Origin: Candidatus Nealsonbacteria bacterium RIFCSPLOWO2_01_FULL_38_120
Lineage (GTDB): Bacteria > Patescibacteriota > Minisyncoccia > Minisyncoccales > GWA2-38-27
NCBI GenBank assembly: GCA_001821475.1
Contig: MHMF01000022.1
Coordinates: 1-11,774, forward strand
Direction of reading: 5' to 3'
Length of the DNA stretch: 11,774 nt
Shown here: positions 5,999 to 11,774 of the stretch, piece by piece
Position numbering within the stretch: the stretch's first letter is position 1
How the letters are laid out: each line of letters opens with the position of its first letter
Notes under the pieces: model-generated
Databases searched by the model: none
Told to the model about the DNA's origin: nothing
Seen by the model: only the letters and a program-made list of their open reading frames with translations
Translations under genes and position numbers: made by a program

Positions 5999-7072
5999 AT
6001 GGAAGACATTATCCAAATTAGAGCCGCAATAAGGTTTGCTCGCGTTTTTTTGGACTTGATTATGTTTTTTTTGCTTTGGTCTAAGGGCAAAACCAAGGCG
6101 ACTTTCCATCTTGGTTTGGTTTTTCTGATTTTTGCCATTTACGCCACTACGACAGGGTTATTAGAATACGCGGAAACAAATAGATTGTTTTTAATTAGAT
6201 TTCAATGGGTGGCAGCGCTTGCCTTGCCGGCTTTATTCTCTTTTATTTTTTATTTTACCAACAGGACAAAACACATAAAATTAAAGATTTTTCTTTGGTA
6301 TCTTCCCGCGATTGCCACTGTTATTCTTGCCCTAACTACCGATTATTTTGTCATATCTATTTCTTCTGGCCACCCTTATAATTTGGTATTAGGTCCGTTA
6401 GACCGTATTGCCAGGGTTTGTTTTATTATTGTGGGCGGAATAGTGGGTTTTTATTATTTTTTCAGGGGCTACATAGAAAGTCAGGGTTTAAAAAGGCGGC
6501 AATTGAAATATTTTCTCGTGGCGGCCGTTATTTTTGTGGCAGGCACAATGATAACTCTCGGCGTCCTGCCATTATATCCGAGAACAGACCTTATTTATTT
6601 TTACGACATTATTGACGATATTGTCACTTTTTTTGTGATTCTCTTGATAGTTTACATTATTTTTTCCAAAAAAATGGTTCTTGGGGCAGAGGTAAAGATT
6701 ATTCTTACTGAAATTTTAGTTGGAGTGATTGGTTTAATTTTGCTGATTCAGGCATTTCTTTCTCAGTCGACCGCTTCAAAAGTTTTGGGATTTGTTACTT
6801 TCTTTTTCTTTCTTTTTGTTGGCTATCTTCTTATAAAAACAACCCGGAAAGAGATCCAAAGAAAAGAAGAGGTGGAAAAATTAGCCGAAGAATTGAAAGG
6901 GCTTAATCAGACCCTTGAAGAAAGGGTTGAAGAAAGGACAAAAGAATTAGAAACAAGCTATCGGGAAATAAAAGGGAGGAAAGAGGATTTGGAAAGGTTT
7001 TATAACTTGGCAGTGGGCAGAGAATTAAAAATGGCGGAGCTAAAGAAAGAAATCGGGAAATTAAAAAAATAA
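5999..7072 (+). CDS. Multi-membrane sensor-like protein with C-terminal coiled coil (paralogue 1)
   Basis: The 357-residue protein has about eight or nine hydrophobic segments through residue 280 (roughly 7-28, 34-54, 65-86, 96-118, 137-157, 170-190, 200-223, 232-254, 260-279). A highly charged coiled coil (280-357) follows. The order, and the GLKRRQLKYFLVA segment after a cytoplasmic turn, resemble the 7TM sensor region found at the N terminus of some histidine kinases. No H box, ATPase motif, PAS or receiver follows: the protein stops after a tail containing YNLAVGRELKMAELKKEI. It may sense a membrane signal and partner with a separate kinase through the coil, or be a decayed kinase; function is not established. 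The coil resembles that of the kinase at 395-2323. It has 3 bp before its paralogue, so translation is probably coupled. Confidence 0.85.
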   Translation: MEDIIQIRAAIRFARVFLDLIMFFLLWSKGKTKATFHLGLVFLIFAIYATTTGLLEYAETNRLFLIRFQWVAALALPALFSFIFYFTNRTKHIKLKIFLWYLPAIATVILALTTDYFVISISSGHPYNLVLGPLDRIARVCFIIVGGIVGFYYFFRGYIESQGLKRRQLKYFLVAAVIFVAGTMITLGVLPLYPRTDLIYFYDIIDDIVTFFVILLIVYIIFSKKMVLGAEVKIILTEILVGVIGLILLIQAFLSQSTASKVLGFVTFFFFLFVGYLLIKTTRKEIQRKEEVEKLAEELKGLNQTLEERVEERTKELETSYREIKGRKEDLERFYNLAVGRELKMAELKKEIGKLKK

Positions 7073-7075
7073 TTT

Positions 7076-8137
7076 ATGGATATTATCCAAATTAGAGTGG
7101 CAGTAAGGTTTGTTCGCGTTTTTTGGGATTTAATTTTCGTTTTCTTGCTTTGGTTCAGAGCCAAAAGCAAGGCAACATTTCATTTAGGTTGGTCTGTTTT
7201 GTTTTTCGGCATTTACGCCGCCATATCAGGGCTATTGGAATATGTAAAAACAGACAGATTGTTTTTGGCCCGGCTTCAATGGATAGCAGTGCTTGCCTTG
7301 CCAGCTTCGCTTGCTTTTGTCGCTTATTTCATTGACAGGACTAAACACATAAGGTTAAAAATTTTTCTTTGGTACCTTCCTGCGATTGCCATTGTGGTTC
7401 TTGCCTTGACTACTGATTATTTTGTTATAGCTGTTTCTGACGGAAATCCTTATATTTATACTATAGGCGTTCTAGATCCTTTTGCCCGAGCGGGTTTTGT
7501 TATTATGGGAGTGATAGGTTTTTGCTGGTTTTTAATGGGATATAGGAAAAGCCAAGGCATTAAAAGGCAACAGATAAAACATCTTCTCGCAATAGCCGCA
7601 GCTTCTGTGACAGAGAGAATTGTAATTCTCGGCGTTTTGCCGTCCATTACTGGCGTAGGACTTATTTATTTTTATGATATTGCTGATGATATTTTCTCTT
7701 TCGCGCTTATTTTTTTGGCAATTTACATTATTGTTTTTCGAGAAATAGTTTTTGAAATAAAAGCCATTCTTACCGAAGCGTTGGTCGGAGTGATTGGTTT
7801 AATTTTATTAGTTCAAGCGTTTCTTTCTCAGTCGACCGCTTCAAAAGTTTTCGGATTTATTACTTTTTTCTTTTTTTTGTTCGCAGGATATCTTCTTATA
7901 AAAACAACCCGGAAAGAGATCCAAAGAAAAGAAGAGGTGGAAAAATTAGCCAAAGAACTGGAAGGATTTAATCGGGCGCTTGAAGGGAAAATCAAGGAAA
8001 GAACAAAAGATCTTGAAAAAAGCTATCAGGAGATAAAAGCGAGCAAAGATGAATTGGAAGATTTTTATAACTTGGCAGTGGGCAGAGAATTAAAAATGGC
8101 GGAGCTAAAGAAAGAAATCGGGAAATTAAAAAAATAA
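7076..8137 (+). CDS. Multi-membrane sensor-like protein with C-terminal coiled coil (paralogue 2)
   Basis: This 353-residue tandem paralogue of the preceding gene aligns end to end with only small gaps. It has the same DIIQIR start, the same membrane segment order and the same coiled-coil tail. It also lacks any kinase or output domain. DNA identity is uneven: 63 bp (6824-6886 against 7889-7951) and the last 75 bp including the stop (6998-7072 against 8063-8137) are identical, while the membrane part differs at many synonymous and non-synonymous sites. The extramembrane loop near residues 120-137 differs most, which would suit different ligands (inference). The start is 3 bp after the upstream stop, and 26 bp separate its end from the Mur ligase, so all probably share one transcript. 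I do not recognise a specific function. Confidence 0.85.
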   Translation: MDIIQIRVAVRFVRVFWDLIFVFLLWFRAKSKATFHLGWSVLFFGIYAAISGLLEYVKTDRLFLARLQWIAVLALPASLAFVAYFIDRTKHIRLKIFLWYLPAIAIVVLALTTDYFVIAVSDGNPYIYTIGVLDPFARAGFVIMGVIGFCWFLMGYRKSQGIKRQQIKHLLAIAAASVTERIVILGVLPSITGVGLIYFYDIADDIFSFALIFLAIYIIVFREIVFEIKAILTEALVGVIGLILLVQAFLSQSTASKVFGFITFFFFLFAGYLLIKTTRKEIQRKEEVEKLAKELEGFNRALEGKIKERTKDLEKSYQEIKASKDELEDFYNLAVGRELKMAELKKEIGKLKK

Positions 8138-8163
8138 AAAAAAACGAAAAATAGAAAGCCACG

Positions 8164-9486
8164 ATGAAAAATTTTATTAAAAAAATTATGCCAGGATTTA
8201 TATCGGATTTGTATTATTATTTGCTTGTCTTGGTCGGAGCTTTCATTTACGGTTTTCCTTCTCGGGAAATGATTGTTGTTGGAGTAACCGGCACTAATGG
8301 GAAATCAACGGTAGTGGAAATGATAGCCCGTATTTTAGAAGAGGCTGGTTATAAGACAGCTTCTTTGTCCTCTATAAAATTTAAGATAGGAGAAAAAGAA
8401 TGGCTTAATATGCTGAAAATGACAATGCCTGGCCGTTTTGCAATACAGAAGTTTTTGAGCCAGGCTGTAAAAGCGGGCTGTAAATACGCGGTTCTGGAAA
8501 TAACATCCGAGGGAATAAAACAATTTCGCCACAAATTTATAAAATTTGACGGAGCTGTTTTCACTAATTTAAGCCCGGAGCATATTGAATCCCATCGAGG
8601 ATATGATAATTATAGAAAAGCGAAAGAAAAACTTTTTGAAGTGGCAAAAGGGATCCATATTATCAATGTAGATGATAAAAACGCGGAACATTTTTTGAAG
8701 TATCGGGCGGAGAATAAATACGGTTATGGAATTAAGAGTTATGAATCAAAAATCAAAGAAGTGAAAATTGTAAAAGCGGAGGATGTGAAGACGACGGAAA
8801 GCGGCGTTTCATTTATAGTTCATGGCTCATTATTCATAATTCCATTAATGGGCGGTTTTAATGCCTATAATGCTTTAGCGGCTGTTTGCGTTGGGCTGTG
8901 GCGGGGAATTTCTTTGGAAATTTGTAAAAAGGCGCTTGAAAAAATTACGGCTGTGCCGGGCAGAATGGAAATTGTGGCGAGAGATCCTTTTATGGTTGTT
9001 GTGGATTACGCGCATACGCCTGCGGCGTTGCTTAATGTTTATAAGACATTAAGCAATCTCAAATCTCAAATCTCAAATCTCAAAAATACAAACCGAAACT
9101 CAAAACTTATCTGTGTGATTGGTTCTTGCGGGGGAGGCAGAGATAAATGGAAAAGGCCTGTTTTAGGAAAACTTGCGGCGCAATATTGCGATGAAACAAT
9201 AATAACCAACGAAGATCCCTACGATGAAAACCCGACGGAAATTATTGAACAAGTGGCTAATGGCGCTGAAAACATCAGTATAAATCAGTCAAATCCGTAT
9301 AAATCAGTGATTTATAAAATTTTAGACAGGAAAGAGGCAATTAAAAAAGCGTTGGAATTAGCAAAACCAGGAGACTCAGTTATAATTACCGGCAAAGGTT
9401 GCGAGCCATGGATATGCGTTGCCAATGATAAAAAAATTCCTTGGGATGACAGACAAATTGTTCGCGATGAGCTTGCAAAAAAATAA
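8164..9486 (+). CDS. murE: MurE-type Mur ligase (UDP-MurNAc-tripeptide synthetase family)
   Basis: This ATP-dependent ligase should add the third residue to the peptidoglycan stem peptide in the cytoplasm. The P-loop GVTGTNGKST is at 40-49, the metal/carbamoyl-Lys region is NLSPEHIESHRGYDNYRKAK (about 135-154), and the central/C-terminal signatures are FNAYNALAA (232-240), PGRME (265-269), DYAHTP (281-286) and CGGGRDKWKRP (322-332). CGG-RD-KRP is typical of MurE rather than MurC, MurD or MurF. The usual substrate-binding N-terminal domain is absent: about 38 residues with a hydrophobic stretch (17-32) precede the P-loop, a form I associate with CPR bacteria. The DNPR motif of diaminopimelate-type MurE reads EDPY (350-353), so the amino acid added is uncertain. 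Residues about 298-312 are encoded by a tandem repeat. It follows the paralogue pair by 26 bp. The ATG start has a weak upstream AGAAAG. Confidence 0.88.
   Translation: MKNFIKKIMPGFISDLYYYLLVLVGAFIYGFPSREMIVVGVTGTNGKSTVVEMIARILEEAGYKTASLSSIKFKIGEKEWLNMLKMTMPGRFAIQKFLSQAVKAGCKYAVLEITSEGIKQFRHKFIKFDGAVFTNLSPEHIESHRGYDNYRKAKEKLFEVAKGIHIINVDDKNAEHFLKYRAENKYGYGIKSYESKIKEVKIVKAEDVKTTESGVSFIVHGSLFIIPLMGGFNAYNALAAVCVGLWRGISLEICKKALEKITAVPGRMEIVARDPFMVVVDYAHTPAALLNVYKTLSNLKSQISNLKNTNRNSKLICVIGSCGGGRDKWKRPVLGKLAAQYCDETIITNEDPYDENPTEIIEQVANGAENISINQSNPYKSVIYKILDRKEAIKKALELAKPGDSVIITGKGCEPWICVANDKKIPWDDRQIVRDELAKK
9056..9083. repeat. Four tandem ATCTCAA units inside murE
   Basis: Exactly four copies of a 7-bp unit lie in the reading frame and encode the Ser/Asn/Leu/Lys-rich loop before the C-terminal domain strand SKLICVIG. 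The same word occurs intergenically around 2803, 2928 and 5360. Because the unit length is not a multiple of three, gain or loss of one unit would shift the frame. Confidence 0.85.
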
Positions 9487-9525
9487 AATTAAATCCCAGC
9501 GCGAGTAGGAAAAATAATATAAAAA

Positions 9526-9534
9526 TGTTAAAAT
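9526..9534 (+). promoter_or_regulatory. Candidate extended -10 promoter for the zinc hydrolase
   Basis: TGTTAAAAT contains a TG-N extension before TAAAAT (9529-9534, 5/6 match to the -10 consensus). No good -35 is present, which an extended -10 tolerates. Initiation 6-8 bases downstream would fall only a few bases before the ATG at 9545, implying an almost leaderless mRNA and fitting the lack of a Shine-Dalgarno sequence. Consensus match only. Confidence 0.35.
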
Positions 9535-9544
9535 TATTTTGTAT

Positions 9545-10399
9545 ATGAAAAAATTATTCAAACTTTTTTATAAATATTATTTATCTCCTCGCCCCGAAGT
9601 TTCGCCGGTTAAACAGGACGATTTTGAGATGTATGTTGAAAATTTTAATTTTGAAAAATACCGAAAAAATATTTTTGCTTTTCAAAATAAATTTTCTATT
9701 GAGGCGGTAAAAACTATTGAATATAAAAACGAAGTTTTTGAAATTTTTAAAATTGAAACAAGAAATAAACAAGCAAAAAAAAAGCTCTTAGTTTTTGCCG
9801 CTGTCCATGGAAACGAATTCGCCACAGCCTTAGTTATCCCTATATTTCTCGCTGATATTTCTTCAAACCCCGATTTTTATAGGGAATGGCAAATTCGCAT
9901 TATATCTCCCATAAATCCCGTCGGCTTAAAGTGCCAATCTCGTTATAATAAAGATGGTTATGATATAAACCGCGATTTTAAAAAATTTGAAACAGAAGAC
10001 AGCAAGTTGCAATGCAATGAGATTGATGTTTTCAAACCAGATATGCTTATCTCTCTGCACGAACATCCATTTAAGGGATTTATGTTTCTTTGCAACGATA
10101 AAGTTTCAAGATTACTCCAAAAAAAAATATTAAATAAATTGAAAGAAAAAAATATATTGCTTTGCAGAACCCCTTTTATTGTTAAAATTCCAGGAACAAA
10201 AGCCGGGGTTATGCGGATAGGCGTTTTATTAAAGGTATTTAGGTTTATTTTCGGCATATATACTCTTGAACGATATGCATCCAAGAAAAACATAGAAAAT
10301 ATCACAAGCGAAAGTTATTGGAATGAAAGAGATATTGAAAAAAGAATTTTTCCTCATATGTTGGTTTTGCGATCCGTAGTTTCAGATTACGGAAAGTAA
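9545..10399 (+). CDS. M14 / succinylglutamate desuccinylase-aspartoacylase family zinc hydrolase
   Basis: The 284-residue protein carries the zinc-carboxypeptidase fold signatures: ligands H88 and E91 in AAVHGNEF, the NPVGLKCQSRYNKDG and DINRDF substrate-binding segment with N142-R143, a third ligand in SLHEH (H172 is the family position, H174 an alternative), and a likely catalytic Glu at E242 in YTLERYA. Members cleave C-terminal residues or amide bonds of small acylated amino acids or peptides. Which substrate applies here cannot be read from the sequence. There is no signal peptide, so it is probably cytoplasmic. It sits 58 bp after murE, making trimming or recycling of murein peptides (as by MpaA) one possibility. 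It appears more A/T-rich than upstream genes, with heavy AAA use, and may be a separate acquisition. An in-frame TTG at 9539 would add two residues; I chose ATG 9545. Confidence 0.8.
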   Translation: MKKLFKLFYKYYLSPRPEVSPVKQDDFEMYVENFNFEKYRKNIFAFQNKFSIEAVKTIEYKNEVFEIFKIETRNKQAKKKLLVFAAVHGNEFATALVIPIFLADISSNPDFYREWQIRIISPINPVGLKCQSRYNKDGYDINRDFKKFETEDSKLQCNEIDVFKPDMLISLHEHPFKGFMFLCNDKVSRLLQKKILNKLKEKNILLCRTPFIVKIPGTKAGVMRIGVLLKVFRFIFGIYTLERYASKKNIENITSESYWNERDIEKRIFPHMLVLRSVVSDYGK

Positions 10400-10693
10400 T
10401 ATACTAGTATATGTGTTCTGTATACAGAACAGTTTAGTAAGGACAGAAACATTCACAATGTCGGAAAGGGATCGTATTTTCTTTTTTCTCAAAATAAGCT
10501 CTAAATTTGCGCTTGGTTTCAATCTTTTGTTTTTAACTAATTTGTGATATACTTTTAATAATTCAACATTTGACGACATTTTTATTTTTTCCTTTTTGGA
10601 TGTTTTTCTTTTAGCGCAACTCAAGTCATCGGAATTTTTAATTCCGCTCTTAAATATATCCAATGCCGCTGATTCAAAATTATTTGGCCTCAT
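10382..10693 (-). pseudogene. Truncated B3/B4 (tRNA-binding) domain protein, probable remnant
   Basis: The minus-strand frame encodes 103 residues. The stretch KPSANLELILRKKKIRSLSD followed by IVNVSVLTKLFCIQNT resembles the core of the B3/4 domain of PheT-beta and stand-alone relatives (pattern PSxxxLLxR, then LPxINxxVDxxNxxSL). Such proteins probably bind tRNA or act in aminoacyl-tRNA quality control. Intact stand-alone members are roughly twice this length: here the segments after the NxxSL motif are missing, and the N terminus seems shortened. The frame ends at a TGA (10382-10384) inside the 3' end of the zinc hydrolase gene, just beyond two adjacent palindromes. It is the only frame here ending in TGA. 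I infer a degraded gene cut off by rearrangement, though a short functional protein cannot be excluded. The match is by eye only. Confidence 0.45.
10399..10430. repeat. Two adjacent perfect palindromes
   Basis: A 14-bp palindrome (ATATACTAGTATAT, 10399-10412) and a 16-bp palindrome (GTTCTGTATACAGAAC, 10415-10430) are separated by two bases. They begin at the last base of the zinc hydrolase stop codon. Both are perfectly self-complementary with no loop, which suits a dimeric protein site, a cruciform or a recombination junction better than a terminator. No T run follows. Confidence 0.8.
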
Positions 10694-10699
10694 TTATTT

Positions 10700-11398
10700 A
10701 TGGATAAAAATTACGCCGAATATCTAATAAATAAAATCAGAGAAGATTATAACTTTATTTCAGAGGATTTTTCAAGAACCTGGTCGCATATCTGGGAAGA
10801 GATAAAATTTTTATTTGACGATTATGTAAAAGCAGGGGACAGGGTTTTGGATGTCGGGTGCGGGAACGGCCGATATTGCGATTTGATTCAAGAAAAAAGA
10901 GCTGTTTATAAAGGACTGGACAATTCCAATGGATTGGTCGCAATGGCGAAATAATTGCATCCGTTATCTGATTTTATCACAGGAGAAGGCCTCGCCATTC
11001 CTTTTCCTGATAAGCATTTTAATAAGATTTACGCCATTGCTTCTCTGCATCATATTTCGTCAAAAGAGTTGCGTCTGAAATTTTTAAGCGAGGCGAAAAG
11101 AGCGTTGAAGCCAGGCGGACTTTTAATTGTTGCGGTCTGGAAGTTTTATGAGAAAAAAGAAATTTTTTTTCTGCTTAAATATACTTTACTAGAATTATTG
11201 GGAATGTCCAAACTTAATTTTTATGATATTTTTGAGCCTCGGGCGAATAAGACGGAAAGATATTACCATTGGTTTTCAAAAAAAGAGTTGGAGAATTTGG
11301 TAGAGCAAGCCGGTTTTAAAATAATAAAATTTGGAATCGCGAGAAACGAAAAAGCCAAGAGAAGGAATATTTTTTTAGTCGCGGAAAAGTCCCTGTAG
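10700..11398 (+). pseudogene. Trm9/ALKBH8-like SAM methyltransferase, split by in-frame TAA
   Basis: A single frame runs from the ATG at 10700 to TAG at 11396-11398, broken once by TAA at 10952-10954. Without the break it would be a 232-codon class I methyltransferase. It has an N-terminal FSRTWSHIWEEI helix, motif I VLDVGCGNGRY (about 50-60), an acidic SAM ribose contact in GLDNSN, PFPDKHF, ASLHHISSKELR, LKPGGLLIVAVW and a C-terminal ERYYHWFSKKELENLVEQAG. The HH(I/L)S and RYYHxF signatures match the Trm9/ALKBH8 group, which methylates carboxymethyl-type modifications on tRNA wobble uridine. The stop falls between motif I and motif II, where relatives have E/Q/K, so neither half should be active alone. 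A TTG directly follows the stop. Both halves are otherwise well preserved, implying a very recent mutation, a sequencing error or readthrough. The 3' end overlaps tRNA-Arg by 10 bp. Confidence 0.75.
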
Positions 11399-11460
11399 TT
11401 CAACGGATAGAACGGAGGCCTCCGGAGCTTCAGGTGGGGGTTCGATTCCTCCCAGGGGCA
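11389..11460 (+). tRNA. tRNA-Arg (anticodon CCG)
   Basis: A complete 72-base cloverleaf is visible: acceptor GTCCCTG/CAGGGGC (7 bp, one T-G), D arm GTTC/GAAC with GG in the loop, anticodon stem GAGGC/GCTTC and loop CTCCGGA with CCG at 11422-11424. The variable loop is AGGT and the T arm GGGGG/CCTCC has loop TTCGATT. It decodes CGG. The discriminator is A, and the CCA end is not encoded. Its first 10 bases overlap the methyltransferase frame, whose TAG stop lies at tRNA positions 8-10. Confidence 0.95.
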
Positions 11461-11469
11461 CTATGTAAT

Positions 11470-11492
11470 AAAATTTTGCAAAGCAAAATTTT
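11470..11492. repeat. 10-bp inverted repeat after tRNA-Arg
   Basis: AAAATTTTGC (11470-11479) and its exact complement (11483-11492) flank an AAA loop, and a T-A pair extends the stem to 11 bp. Each arm is partly self-complementary. It could mark the 3' end of the tRNA-Arg transcript, but it lacks a GC core and T run. Confidence 0.7.
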
Positions 11493-11515
11493 AAATCGCG
11501 TAAACCGCGTTGTCG

Positions 11516-11540
11516 CAGTGACGCGGCTTTCGCGGCGCTG
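11516..11540. repeat. GC-rich hairpin between the two tRNA genes
   Basis: Arms 11516-11525 and 11531-11540 pair at 9 of 10 positions (one T-G, one A-G mismatch) with a GCTTT loop. It is a GC-rich island within AT-rich spacer. No coding potential or T run adjoins it. The role is unknown. Confidence 0.6.
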
Positions 11541-11595
11541 TAGGAATATTTAAGTTTTCAAAGAAAATTTATTACGCTCCACATAAAAATACATT

Positions 11596-11686
11596 GGAGG
11601 GGTACCGAAGTGGTCATAACGGGGCGGTCCCGAAAACCGCTGTAGCTGAAAAGCTCACGTGGGTTCGAATCCCACCCCCTCCGCCA
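11596..11686 (+). tRNA. tRNA-Ser (anticodon CGA)
   Basis: This is a type II tRNA with acceptor GGAGGGG/CCCCTCC, D stem CCG/CGG, anticodon stem GCGGT/ACCGC and a long variable arm (11641-11658, AGCT-GAAA-AGCT). The T arm is GTGGG/CCCAC with loop TTCGAAT, the discriminator is G (11683), and CCA is encoded (11684-11686). The anticodon loop reads CCCGAAA, placing CGA at 11631-11633 to decode TCG. Position 33 is C instead of the near-invariant U. The long arm and G73 support serine over a shifted glycine reading. Confidence 0.94.
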
Positions 11687-11716
11687 AGTTTTACATTCAG
11701 CGAAATTGAAAGATGT

Positions 11717-11741
11717 TGCCTCGGCGCAAAGCGCCTCGGCA
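11717..11741. repeat. Hairpin downstream of tRNA-Ser
   Basis: GGCGC (11723-11727) pairs with GCGCC (11731-11735) around AAA. TGCC (11717-11720) pairs with GGCA (11738-11741) across a 2x2 TC/TC mismatch. The word GCCTCGGC is also a direct repeat. Five T residues at 11747-11751 lie several bases beyond, so terminator function for tRNA-Ser is possible but weak. The window ends shortly after, with nothing else recognised. Confidence 0.55.
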
Positions 11742-11774
11742 TGGTATTTTTCCGCAATTTGAAAGGCATTTTTG

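Noticed and set aside
8812..8846. TTCATGG/TTCATAATTC words in murE similar to those before holA
   Set aside because: The protein segment has normal family length here, so chance similarity is as likely as repeat invasion.
10415..10430. LexA/SOS box
   Set aside because: The CTGT and ACAG half-sites are separated by only 2 bases rather than the usual 8, and the site lies at a gene 3' end.
395..11398. Recoding of TGA (as in Gracilibacteria)
   Set aside because: No in-frame TGA occurs in any intact gene, and all are full length under the standard code; TGA is simply absent as a stop among them.

Overview
The window reads as a compact, AT-rich bacterial chromosome segment. Short intergenic gaps, small genes, starts mostly without a clear Shine-Dalgarno sequence and a Mur ligase lacking the usual N-terminal domain all resemble Candidate Phyla Radiation (Patescibacteria, probably Parcubacteria-type) genomes. 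That placement is inference from gene style, not from a marker-gene tree. The genetic code looks standard: no intact gene has in-frame TGA, and stops are TAA or TAG.

Layout. Bases 1-394 hold no gene but contain a strong rho-independent terminator, a likely promoter and two copies of a palindromic repeat. Next come a membrane sensor histidine kinase and a stand-alone receiver protein (a two-component pair), then mutM (8-oxoguanine glycosylase) and holA (DNA polymerase III delta). holA converges on rpsT (ribosomal protein S20, minus strand). A spacer with a long imperfect inverted repeat separates rpsT from a plus-strand cluster: ruvA, two tandem paralogous multi-membrane proteins that look like kinase-less 7TM sensors, and a MurE-type Mur ligase. 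An M14/AstE-AspA-type zinc hydrolase follows. Beyond it lie a truncated minus-strand B3/B4-domain remnant, a Trm9/ALKBH8-like methyltransferase interrupted by one in-frame TAA, tRNA-Arg(CCG) and tRNA-Ser(CGA).

Working together: the kinase and receiver probably form one phosphorelay. mutM, holA and ruvA are DNA maintenance genes, with rpsT beside holA as in many bacteria. The Mur ligase builds peptidoglycan stem peptides, and the neighbouring zinc hydrolase could act on similar peptides (inference). The methyltransferase resembles tRNA wobble-uridine modifiers and overlaps the 5' end of tRNA-Arg.

The most striking theme is a dense population of short palindromic and tandem repeats in nearly every gap, and the appearance of similar repeats inside genes: a perfect 17-bp-arm palindrome in mutM and four 7-bp units in the Mur ligase. 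I see no CRISPR array, insertion sequence or defence system. Other points worth a second look are the nonsense-split methyltransferase, the C33 anticodon loop of tRNA-Ser, and blocks of exact DNA identity between the two membrane paralogues.
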